A stretch of DNA of 7,397 bases from Candidatus Dormiibacterota bacterium (lineage in GTDB: Bacteria; Chloroflexota; Dormibacteria; Dormibacterales; Dormibacteraceae), in contig CATPBF010000055.1 in the NCBI GenBank assembly GCA_955652585.1, forward strand, positions 1-7,397, in the 5' to 3' direction. A program made the position numbers and the translations under genes. The notes beneath the pieces are model-generated. The model was not told where the DNA came from, did not search any database, and saw only the letters and a list, made by a program, of their open reading frames with translations. Below are positions 1-6,056 of this stretch, piece by piece. Within the stretch, counting starts at the first letter, position 1; every line of letters starts with the position of its first letter.

Positions 1-220
1 GCCCCAGACCGCCGCTCACGAAAACGTGCGTCAGCTCGGGGTCGGCGAGCTCGCGCCTCAGCTGACCGACGATCTCTTGGGGCCGGTCGCGGATTGCGGT
101 GATGCGCTTGACCGGATACCCCAGTAGCCGAAGCCGCTCGGCCAGCCAGTGAGAGTTGGAGTCGAGGGTGAAACCGCCGACCAGCTCGTCGCCGATCGCG
201 ATCAAAGACGAGGCGGCCAT
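1..220 (-). CDS. CinA/MoaB-type molybdopterin-binding-fold protein, N-terminal part (partial)
   Basis: Read on the minus strand from the ATG at 220-218, 73 full codons remain open to the left edge. The protein begins MAASSLIAIGDELVGG, followed by DSNSHWLAERL, and reaches SGGLG at the edge. This is the order seen at the N-terminus of CinA and related MoaB/MogA-like domains: an IGDELL.G loop, a D-[ST]-N-S helix start, a variable 'v.D....I...L' segment, then a strand ending in the GGLGPT loop. In full CinA this domain is joined to a C-terminal NMN/pyridine-nucleotide deamidase domain; whether that follows here lies outside the window. Two changes from the usual form are V14 for the second Leu of DELL and a Ser before GGLG. 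Another in-frame ATG at 262-260 would add 14 residues and overlap the acylphosphatase start; the family N-terminus favours 220. No Shine-Dalgarno is visible before 220. It could instead be a stand-alone molybdopterin-binding-domain protein. Confidence 0.86.
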   Translation of the reverse strand, partial: MAASSLIAIGDELVGGFTLDSNSHWLAERLRLLGYPVKRITAIRDRPQEIVGQLRRELADPELTHVFVSGGLG

Positions 221-222
221 TC

Positions 223-228
223 GGGGGA
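223..228 (+). promoter_or_regulatory. Shine-Dalgarno that decides the acylphosphatase start
   Basis: GGGGGA lies 10 bases before the GTG at 239 and 13 before the next GTG at 242. It favours 239 over the much earlier ATG at 149, which would add 30 residues with no family match that also read through the opposite gene. Confidence 0.5.
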
Positions 229-229
229 C

Positions 230-238
230 GATATACCA
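230..238 (-). promoter_or_regulatory. Possible extended -10 element for the minus-strand CinA-like gene
   Basis: Read on the minus strand the bases are TGGTATATC, a TG-n followed by a TATA-like hexamer. It lies 9 bases before the ATG at 220, so transcription would begin about 3 bases ahead of the start codon and give an almost leaderless message. That agrees with the absence of a Shine-Dalgarno. No convincing -35 box is seen. The same bases sit between the ribosome-binding site and start of the opposite gene. The match is short and the call is tentative. Confidence 0.25.
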
Positions 239-520
239 GTGGTGGAACACGAGCGCCTTCATAGCGTCATCCGCGGTGATGTCCAGGGAGTCGGATTCCG
301 CTACTTCCTCGCGCGCGAGGCCCGCTCGCTTGGCCTGCGCGGCTGGGTTCGAAACCGGGACGACGGCTCGGTCGAATTTGTCGCGGAAGGCCCGAGGCCC
401 GACCTGGAGCGGCTGCTCGAGGCCGCGCGCCGCGGTCCTGGCCACGCTCGGGTCGCCGGCGTCAGCGCGGCGTGGTCGCCGGCGGGCGGGGGTCTCGAAC
501 CCTTCGACCTGGTTTGGTGA
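239..520 (+). CDS. acyP: Acylphosphatase
   Basis: A small cytosolic enzyme (93 residues, close to the family's usual 90 to 100) that hydrolyses carboxyl-phosphate mixed anhydrides such as acetyl phosphate or 1,3-bisphosphoglycerate. Counting from the GTG at 239, the signature RGDVQGVGFR spans residues 12-21. R21 is the expected phosphate-binding arginine. The second signature GWVRNRDDGSVE spans 35-46, with N39 as the expected catalytic asparagine. The C-terminus (PFDLVW) gives the closing beta strand. A longer open frame begins at the ATG at 149, but its first 30 residues resemble nothing in the family and overlap the opposite gene, so I start at GTG 239 (GTG 242 is also possible). The gene is divergent from the CinA-like gene, 18 bases away, so its promoter must lie inside that gene. 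The stop is 39 bases before the ABC ATPase, so it could share that transcript. Confidence 0.93.
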   Translation: MVEHERLHSVIRGDVQGVGFRYFLAREARSLGLRGWVRNRDDGSVEFVAEGPRPDLERLLEAARRGPGHARVAGVSAAWSPAGGGLEPFDLVW

Positions 521-559
521 AACCGAGCGGGTCGCAGCGTCTGTAACACTTCTGAGGCT

Positions 560-1546
560 TTGATCGAAGTTCAGGGGCTCACGAAGTTCTACGGCGAGCG
601 CCCTGCGATCCAGGACGTGACGTTCTCCGTGCCCAAAGGCCAGGTGCTCGGATTCCTCGGACCCAACGGTGCTGGGAAGTCGACGACGATGCGGATCCTG
701 ACCGGGTTCCTGGGCATGTCGTCGGGTCAGGCCAGCATCGACGGTTATGACGTCTTCAGCCACTCGCTCGAAGCGCGGAGGCGCATCGGCTACCTGCCCG
801 AGACCAACCCGCTCTACAACGAGATGCGTGTCGCCGGGTTTCTCGACCTCATGTGCCGGCTGCGAGGGGTGGCGCCGTCGAAGCGAACCGCGCGCGTGGA
901 GCATGCGATCGACGTGTGCGGTCTCGAGGACCGGCGCTCGGAGATCATCGCGAGCCTGTCGAAAGGCCTCCGCCAGCGCGTCGGCCTGGCCCAGGCGATC
1001 GTGCACGACCCCGACGTCGTCATCCTCGACGAGCCGACCGCCGGGCTCGACCCCGCGCAGACTCGGGAGACCCGCAACCTCATCAGGGAGCTAGGGCGGG
1101 AGCGCACGGTCATCTTGTCGAGCCACATCCTGCCCGAGGTCGCGGCGACCTGCGAGCGGGTGCTGATCATCAACCAGGGCCGGCTCGTCGCCGACGATAC
1201 GCCGCAGCGCCTGACCGAACGTTTCGGGCGCGACCACGGCCAGCAGATCGAGATGGTCCTCCGGGGCGAGTTGAATGCCGAGGAGATCGAGGCGAGGCTG
1301 CGCGAGGTCGACGGTGTGGACGAGGTCGCGGTCAGCTCGGCGGGCGTAGAGCTCTGGGAGGTGGTGGTCACGGGCAACAGCCCGGGCCTTCGCGAGGAGC
1401 TCACACGCGCGGCGGTCGCGGCGGGACTCGGGGTGCGGGAGGTCCAGGCGCACAAGCTGACCCTCGAGGACGTGTTCCTCAGCCTGACCACTGATGAAAC
1501 GGACGAAGACGAAGCCGATGTCCAAGAGGCCGACGAGGAAGCGTGA
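560..1546 (+). CDS. ABC transporter ATP-binding protein (GldA-like, ABC-2 class)
   Basis: A 328-residue cytoplasmic ATPase that powers the membrane protein encoded next. It has Walker A GPNGAGKST at 34-42, a Q-loop region reading YLPETNPLY (78-86, with Glu where most ABC ATPases have Gln, as is usual in this subfamily), signature LSKGLRQR at 133-140, Walker B VVILDEP at 153-159, D-loop near GLDP (162-165), and the switch His189 in SSHILPE. A C-terminal domain of about 100 residues follows, as in GldA-type and drug-export ATPases. The last 17 residues (312-328) are an extra acidic tail with 11 Asp/Glu and no basic residue. The start is TTG at 560: the same frame is closed by the acylphosphatase stop at 518-520, no ATG or GTG lies between, and MIEVQGLTK is a normal family N-terminus. 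A GAGG at 554-557 is only 2 bases away, so initiation may be weak. The stop overlaps the permease start by 4 bases. Confidence 0.95.
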   Translation: MIEVQGLTKFYGERPAIQDVTFSVPKGQVLGFLGPNGAGKSTTMRILTGFLGMSSGQASIDGYDVFSHSLEARRRIGYLPETNPLYNEMRVAGFLDLMCRLRGVAPSKRTARVEHAIDVCGLEDRRSEIIASLSKGLRQRVGLAQAIVHDPDVVILDEPTAGLDPAQTRETRNLIRELGRERTVILSSHILPEVAATCERVLIINQGRLVADDTPQRLTERFGRDHGQQIEMVLRGELNAEEIEARLREVDGVDEVAVSSAGVELWEVVVTGNSPGLREELTRAAVAAGLGVREVQAHKLTLEDVFLSLTTDETDEDEADVQEADEEA

Positions 1547-2532
1547 GCAAGTCGTCGCGACGGCGCCGAGCCAAGGTCCGCAAGCGGGTCGCATCGCGGA
1601 CACGCGCCGTTCCGGCGACGGCGGCCAAGCTGCACGCCGCTCGCACCACCCGCGTGTCGGTGAGGAAAGTTGAACCACGCGCCCGGGTAGTCGTCAAGGC
1701 GGCTGTCGAGCCTTCGCGGCCGGGTTTCGCCGACGCCGTCCATGCGGTGGTGGCGCCCACAGGCTTGCTCAACGTCGCCGCCATCGCCCGGCGCGAGCTC
1801 GGCGCCCTGTTCGTCTCCCCAGTCGGTTGGGTCGTCGCCGGAGTCTTCACTTTCCTGGTTTCCGGCTTCGGCTTCATCGGCACCGTGCTCGCCGGCCAGC
1901 AGGCGACTATGGACGGCGTCTTCAGCGTCATCACCGGCTTCCTGATGTTGATCCTGGTGCCGGTGGTGACCATGCGCCTCATCGCAGAAGAGCGAAGCCA
2001 GGGGACGCTGGAGCTGCTCCTGACCTCATCGGTACGCGACTGGGAGCTTGTGGTGGGGAAGTGGCTGGGGGCCTTCGTGTTCTATGTACTGCTAATCGCC
2101 ACGACCATCGTCTATGTGGTGCTGCTGGCCGTCTACTTGCCGAACAAGACGACAGTCTCGGTGGCCGGCCTTTCCTTGCACCTCGGCGCTCTCGATTTCG
2201 GGCTCGTCGCGGCGATGTATATCGGCCTGGTGGTGGTCGGCGCGGCCGCCATCGCAATCGGCGTCCTGGCGTCGAGCGTGACGAAGAACCAGGTCATCGC
2301 GTACATCGTCTCGTTGTTCGGCTTGCTTGCGATCTGGTACACGTCGTTCCTGCTGGGGCTCTTCACAGGGCCGCCGCTGAGCCTGTTCTTCGACTACGTC
2401 GCCGGTTATCACAGGTACCAGTCCTTCAGCCTCGGCCAGGTGGCGCTGCGCGACACCGTTTACTTCGCAAGCCTGGCCGTCGGCGCGCTTTTCTTGACCA
2501 CCCGGGTGCTCGGGGCGCGGCGATGGCGATGA
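1543..2532 (+). CDS. ABC-2 type permease (GldF-like) with a long basic N-terminal extension
   Basis: The membrane partner of the preceding ATPase, 329 residues. The core from about residue 78 matches GldF-type permeases: RRELGALFVSPVGWVV leads into helix 1 (about 94-113), helix 2 at about 126-147, then the conserved RLIAEERSQGTLELLLTS segment (145-162), which is the likely ATPase-coupling region, and helices at about 175-199, 221-243, 250-274 and 304-321. Family members are usually about 240-250 residues. The excess is an N-terminal stretch with 19 Lys/Arg and a single acidic residue in the first 52. The GTG at 1543 overlaps the ATPase stop as GTGA and has GAGG at 1535-1538, 4 bases before it. 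GTG codons at 1747 and 1750 would give a family-length protein but have no visible ribosome-binding site and would leave a gap of about 200 bases inside a tight operon. The substrate is unknown. Confidence 0.9.
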   Translation: MSKSSRRRRAKVRKRVASRTRAVPATAAKLHAARTTRVSVRKVEPRARVVVKAAVEPSRPGFADAVHAVVAPTGLLNVAAIARRELGALFVSPVGWVVAGVFTFLVSGFGFIGTVLAGQQATMDGVFSVITGFLMLILVPVVTMRLIAEERSQGTLELLLTSSVRDWELVVGKWLGAFVFYVLLIATTIVYVVLLAVYLPNKTTVSVAGLSLHLGALDFGLVAAMYIGLVVVGAAAIAIGVLASSVTKNQVIAYIVSLFGLLAIWYTSFLLGLFTGPPLSLFFDYVAGYHRYQSFSLGQVALRDTVYFASLAVGALFLTTRVLGARRWR

Positions 2533-3920
2533 ATCGCTGGGCGCGGCGTGCCCGCGCCGGTTCCCTGAGCCTTGTCATCACGTTGGTGGTTCTGGCCGCG
2601 CTGATCGCGGCTAACGTGCTCGCATCGAAATCGAAGGAGGCGCTTGACCTCACGCACGGCAAGCTCAACACGCTGGCGCCGGAATCAGTCCTGGCCGCCC
2701 AACGGCTCACAGCCGATCTCCAGGTGGTCGGGCTGTTCCGGACGGGGACCGAATATGCGGATAACGGCGAGACTGCGGCGGAGGCGCTGATAAGCCTCTA
2801 CGCGGCCCAGAGCTCGCACGTGAAGTACCGTCGCGAGAATGTCGATGCCGACAGCACCGATGTCAAGAAATATGCCATCAAAGAACCCAACACGGTAGTT
2901 CTCGACTACAAGGGCAAGACGGCGCTGCTGACGCAGACTCTGCAGGGAGAGGTCGATTTCACCACCGCTCTTCTTCGGCTGGAGTCGGATCGCGTGCCGC
3001 TGGTGTGCTGGGCGATCGGGGACGGCGAGCGCGGCCTCAAGGACGCCAACCAGGTGTCGGGGTACTCCGGCGTCGCCGACGTCCTCACCAAGAACAACTT
3101 CTCGACCCGGGACCTGCTCATCTCGCAGGTCACGTCGATCCCGAGCGACTGCGACGAGCTCGCGGTCATCGATCCCACCACGCCCTTGCCGGCGCCCAGC
3201 GTGAAGGCGGTCGGTGATTACCTGGCCGCGGGCGGCAAGGTTCTGATCGCGGCCGAGCCCTGGCCGAAGGACGCCGCGATCACGGAGTCGCTCAACGCGG
3301 CGCTCAAGCCCTACGGGCTCGGCTTCTCAGGCGCTCTGGTCGTCGAGACGGACCCTTCGCGGCGCTCGAGCGCCGACGCGACGATCCCGGCGGTGACCGC
3401 GTACGGAGGCTCGCCGATCACAAGCGACATCCAGGGCCGCGTGTCGTTCTTTCCGCTCACGACTGCCATCACCGGCACCCCCACACTTGGGGTCACGACG
3501 ACTCCTCTCGCCACGACTTCCAACACTTCCTATGCGATCGCCCAGGCGCGCGCGGTGCAGGACCTCGGCCGCAAGGTGGGTGATGTCTCGGGTCCCTTCA
3601 ACATCATGGAGGCGGCCGAGAAGCCCACGGGCGACAAACGAACCAGGATCGTGATGGTGGGCACGGCGGACTTCGCGGAGAACCGCACCCTGCCCCCCAA
3701 CAACAGCGACTCGAACCTCGAGCTGGCCCTGGCTTCGTTTCAGTGGCTGGCCGAGCAGGACTCGCTGATCTCGATCCCGCCCAAGGCCGCCAGGACCCTT
3801 CCCCTCGCCCTCACGCAGCAGGACCAAAGCACCGTGATCTTCATCACCGGCGTCCTCTTGCCGGGCCTGATGGTGTTCGGGGGCGTGATGGTCTGGTGGC
3901 GCCGCCGCGTGTTCAGTTGA
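2529..3920 (+). CDS. GldG-type ABC transporter auxiliary protein, membrane-anchored
   Basis: 463 residues. A basic N-terminus (RWARRARAG) precedes a hydrophobic segment at about 13-32, then DLTHGKLNTLAPES, which matches the 'DLT....ytLs..t' opening of GldG/ABC_transp_aux proteins. A large domain, predicted outside the membrane, follows with ICWA-like strand VCWAIGDGER and the segment LAVIDPTTPLPAPS before AVGDYLAAGGKVLI, the usual 'v.i..P..p....e...l..yl..GG.lll' pattern. The C-terminus has a second membrane segment (about 436-456) ending WWRRRVFS. Two-anchor proteins of this type accompany GldA/GldF-like pairs; their exact job is not established outside gliding Bacteroidota. ATG at 2529 gives an ATGA overlap with the permease stop. 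ATG at 2523 is also possible (465 residues), and a GGGG at 2512-2515 is better spaced for it. The frame stays open upstream to 1827, but that part lies inside the permease gene and is not protein-like. Confidence 0.88.
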   Translation: MNRWARRARAGSLSLVITLVVLAALIAANVLASKSKEALDLTHGKLNTLAPESVLAAQRLTADLQVVGLFRTGTEYADNGETAAEALISLYAAQSSHVKYRRENVDADSTDVKKYAIKEPNTVVLDYKGKTALLTQTLQGEVDFTTALLRLESDRVPLVCWAIGDGERGLKDANQVSGYSGVADVLTKNNFSTRDLLISQVTSIPSDCDELAVIDPTTPLPAPSVKAVGDYLAAGGKVLIAAEPWPKDAAITESLNAALKPYGLGFSGALVVETDPSRRSSADATIPAVTAYGGSPITSDIQGRVSFFPLTTAITGTPTLGVTTTPLATTSNTSYAIAQARAVQDLGRKVGDVSGPFNIMEAAEKPTGDKRTRIVMVGTADFAENRTLPPNNSDSNLELALASFQWLAEQDSLISIPPKAARTLPLALTQQDQSTVIFITGVLLPGLMVFGGVMVWWRRRVFS

Positions 3921-3984
3921 TGGTTGGGATACCCTTTCGCTCCGCGCTCGTGCTTGCGTCGGGTCTGTTTTCGTGGAGAGGTAG
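3921..3984 (+). other. Intergenic spacer before hppA
   Basis: This 64-base gap is the longest in the window. It holds the hppA ribosome-binding site at its right end. I see no hairpin with a T-run that could end the ABC transcript. A TACCCT at 3930-3935 fits a loose -10 pattern, but no -35 partner stands at the right distance, so I do not call a promoter. hppA could be read through from upstream or have its own start here. Confidence 0.4.
3975..3981 (+). promoter_or_regulatory. Strong Shine-Dalgarno fixing the hppA GTG start
   Basis: GGAGAGG ends 3 bases before the GTG at 3985, and its GGAG core is 6 bases away. This is the best ribosome-binding site in the window and supports GTG as the true start of a protein beginning MDPNLVLFG. 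Confidence 0.7.
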
Positions 3985-6018
3985 GTGGATCCCAACTTAG
4001 TCCTGTTCGGTGTGGCTGGGGGCGTGGCCGCCGTGCTGTTTGCGGTCATCCTCATCCTTCTCGTCCTTAGGATGCCGGCCGGCAACGCGCGCATGCGGGA
4101 GATCGCGGCTGCCATCCAGGAGGGCGCCTCCGCATATCTGAACCGCCAGTACACGGTGATCGCGATCATTGGGGTGATCATCGCCGTCGTCATCGGCGTG
4201 GCGATCAACTGGACCACCGCGGCGCTCTACGTCGTGGGCGCGGTGCTCTCTGCCGCAGCAGGGTACGTCGGCATGAACATCGCGGTGCGCGCGAACGTAC
4301 GCACGGCTGAGGCGGCGCGCGGCGGCCTCAACAAGGCGCTCCAGGTCGCGTTCCGCGGCGGCGCGGTGACGGGATTCATGGTGGTGGGTCTCGGCCTGCT
4401 CGGCGTCTCGGCCGCCTATTACGTCTTCAAGAGCCCCGACGCCCTGGTGGGGCTGGCCTTTGGGGCGAGCCTGGTCTCAGTCTTTGCCCGGCTGGGCGGT
4501 GGCATCTACACCAAGGCCGCGGATGTCGGCGCGGACCTGGTCGGCAAAGTGGAGGCGGGCATCCCGGAAGACGACCCGCGCAACCCGGCTGTCATCGCCG
4601 ACAACGTGGGCGACAACGTGGGCGACTGCGCCGGCATGGCCGCCGACCTGTTCGAGACCTACGCCGTGACCATGATCGCGGCGATGCTGCTGGCCTCGCT
4701 GCTCTTCAAAGACCAGATCGGATGGGTGATCTATCCACTGCTGCTGGGAGCGGTCAGCGTGGTGGGGTCGATCGCGGGTACGTTTTTCGTGCGCGTCTTC
4801 AATCCGCGCTGGATCATGGGTGCGCTTTACGCCGGCCTGCTCGTGGCCGTGGCGGTCGCCATCGTCGGCTTCTATTTCGTGACGCAGTACATGACCGGCA
4901 ACGGCTACCTGAAGCCGGGGGGCGGCGTCGGCGATCCCAACCACCTCTTCTACGCAGGCCTGGTCGGCGTGGTCATCACGGTCCTGATCGTGGCCATCAC
5001 GGAGTACTTCACCGAGACCGCTTATTGGCCTGTGCACCTCATCGCGAAGGCCTCGGTCACCGGCCACGCGACCAACATCATCGCCGGCCAGGCGATCGGC
5101 ATGATGGCGACTGCGCTGCCCGTGACCGTGATCGGCATCGGCATCCTGATCAGCTACAACCTCGCGGGGTTGTACGGAATCGCGATTGCAGCGGTGGCGA
5201 TGCTTTCGATGACCGGGATCATCGTTGCCATCGACTCGTACGGCCCGATCACCGACAACGCCGGCGGGATCGCCGAGATGGCCGACCTGCCTGACGAAGT
5301 GCGAGGCGTGACGGATCCGTTGGACGCGGTGGGCAACACCACGAAGGCCGTGACCAAGGGCTACGCGATCGGGTCTGCAGGCCTCGCCGCGCTGGTCCTG
5401 TTCTCGTCATACACACAAGAGCTGGCTAAAGCGGGCCACTCGACGACGTTCGAGCTCTCCGACCCGCTCGTCATCGTCGGCCTGTTCTTCGGCGGCATCC
5501 TGCCCTTCCTGTTCGGGTCGCTGGCGATGCTGGCCGTCGGCCGCGCGGGCGGCCTGGTCGTCGAGGAGGTCCGCCGTCAGTTCCGAGATATCAAGGGGAT
5601 CATGGAGGGGACTGCCAAGCCCGATTACGGCACCGCGGTCCGGATCGTGACTGCCGCTGCCCAGCGTGAGATGGTGCTGCCCGGGATCATCCCGGTGGTG
5701 GCGCCGCTGGCGGTCGGCTTCATCCTGGGCCCGAAGGCGCTCGGCGGCATGCTCCTCGGCGCCATCGTGACCGGCCTGTTCCTGGCGATCATGATGACCA
5801 GCGGCGGAGCCGCCTGGGACAACGCGAAGAAGTACATCGAAGAGGGCCACCTCGGCGGCAAGGGCTCAGAGGCGCACAAGGCCGCAGTCACCGGCGACAC
5901 GGTCGGTGACCCCAACAAGGACACCGCCGGCCCCGCGATCAACCCCATGATCAAGGTCGTCAACATCATCGCGATCCTCATCGCAGCCTCGGTGGCGTCC
6001 AACTATCTGATTCACTAG
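3985..6018 (+). CDS. hppA: Membrane-bound K+-independent proton-pumping pyrophosphatase
   Basis: An integral membrane enzyme of 677 residues (family about 660-770, normally 16 helices) that hydrolyses pyrophosphate and pumps H+ across the membrane. The substrate loop is intact: K177, then DVGADLVGKVE at 180-190, E195 in IPEDDPRNP, and the repeated DNVGDNVGD with D206, D210 and D214. By memory of the Vigna radiata numbering these correspond to K250, D253, D257, E268, D279, D283 and D287. Further conserved blocks are GPITDNAGGIAEMA, WDNAKKYIE (611-619) and GDTVGDPNKDTAGP (637-650). NTTKAVTKGYAIGSAG carries K454 and T457. Lys and Thr at these places mark the K+-independent H+ pumps, whereas K+-dependent ones have Ala and Gly. 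DLFETYAVT (221-229) also matches that subfamily. One oddity is N644 in DPNKD, where Phe, Tyr or Leu is usual. The start is GTG 3985 with a strong ribosome-binding site. It is likely a PPi-recycling energy pump. Confidence 0.98.
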   Translation: MDPNLVLFGVAGGVAAVLFAVILILLVLRMPAGNARMREIAAAIQEGASAYLNRQYTVIAIIGVIIAVVIGVAINWTTAALYVVGAVLSAAAGYVGMNIAVRANVRTAEAARGGLNKALQVAFRGGAVTGFMVVGLGLLGVSAAYYVFKSPDALVGLAFGASLVSVFARLGGGIYTKAADVGADLVGKVEAGIPEDDPRNPAVIADNVGDNVGDCAGMAADLFETYAVTMIAAMLLASLLFKDQIGWVIYPLLLGAVSVVGSIAGTFFVRVFNPRWIMGALYAGLLVAVAVAIVGFYFVTQYMTGNGYLKPGGGVGDPNHLFYAGLVGVVITVLIVAITEYFTETAYWPVHLIAKASVTGHATNIIAGQAIGMMATALPVTVIGIGILISYNLAGLYGIAIAAVAMLSMTGIIVAIDSYGPITDNAGGIAEMADLPDEVRGVTDPLDAVGNTTKAVTKGYAIGSAGLAALVLFSSYTQELAKAGHSTTFELSDPLVIVGLFFGGILPFLFGSLAMLAVGRAGGLVVEEVRRQFRDIKGIMEGTAKPDYGTAVRIVTAAAQREMVLPGIIPVVAPLAVGFILGPKALGGMLLGAIVTGLFLAIMMTSGGAAWDNAKKYIEEGHLGGKGSEAHKAAVTGDTVGDPNKDTAGPAINPMIKVVNIIAILIAASVASNYLIH

Positions 6019-6036
6019 AAGCAGCGCAGCACTAGA
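6013..6036 (+). repeat. Direct repeat of CACTAGA at the hppA stop
   Basis: CACTAGA occurs at 6013-6019, where it contains the hppA TAG stop, and again at 6030-6036. The copies are 17 bases apart start to start, with GCAGCGCAG between them. The second copy overlaps a TAGACT (6033-6038) that fits a loose -10 pattern. It could be a binding site or chance in a short spacer. Confidence 0.35.
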
Positions 6037-6040
6037 CTCA

Positions 6041-6056
6041 GTCACAGGGTCGTGAC
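6041..6056 (+). promoter_or_regulatory. Small hairpin holding the ribosome-binding site of the 109-residue gene
   Basis: GTCAC (6041-6045) and GTGAC (6052-6056) are perfect inverted repeats around a six-base loop AGGGTC. The loop contains the AGGG Shine-Dalgarno, and the stem ends exactly one base before the GTG start at 6057. The stem is only 5 bp and so weak, but its placement could expose or limit the ribosome site. It has no T-run and is not a terminator. Confidence 0.35.

Noticed and set aside
149..238. Thirty-residue N-terminal extension of the acylphosphatase from the ATG at 149
   Set aside because: It has no family match, lies opposite conserved CinA-like codons, and a Shine-Dalgarno stands before the GTG at 239.
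490..502. GGGT-CTCGA-ACCC resembling a tRNA T-arm
   Set aside because: It lies inside the acylphosphatase coding region, and no acceptor, D or anticodon arm can be fitted around it.
511..524. GGTTT-ggtg-AAACC stem-loop at the acylphosphatase stop as a terminator
   Set aside because: The stem is only 5 bp, with no T-run after it, and the next gene begins 36 bases later on the same strand.
814..1743. Long minus-strand open frame of 309 codons opposite the ABC ATPase
   Set aside because: It mirrors a clearly conserved plus-strand gene. The translation is Ser/Arg/Ala-rich with no motif, as expected from the antisense of high-GC coding DNA.
1827..2528. Open frame continuous with the GldG-like gene that would make a 697-residue fusion
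   Set aside because: The upstream part lies wholly inside the permease gene in another frame and is Arg/His/Pro-rich without family match. The family start, with its membrane anchor and basic N-terminus, falls at 2523/2529.
560..3920. Gliding motility as the function of the ABC trio
   Set aside because: GldA/F/G-like trios are common in non-gliding bacteria, and no other gliding gene is present in the window.
3327..4217. Minus-strand open frame of 296 codons across the end of the GldG-like gene and the start of hppA
   Set aside because: It covers two well-supported plus-strand genes and their spacer. Its composition is biased and it shows no domain or ribosome-binding site.
4600..4623. Perfect 12-base tandem duplication
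   Set aside because: It encodes the conserved DNVGDNVGD catalytic loop found in all membrane pyrophosphatases, so protein constraint explains it.
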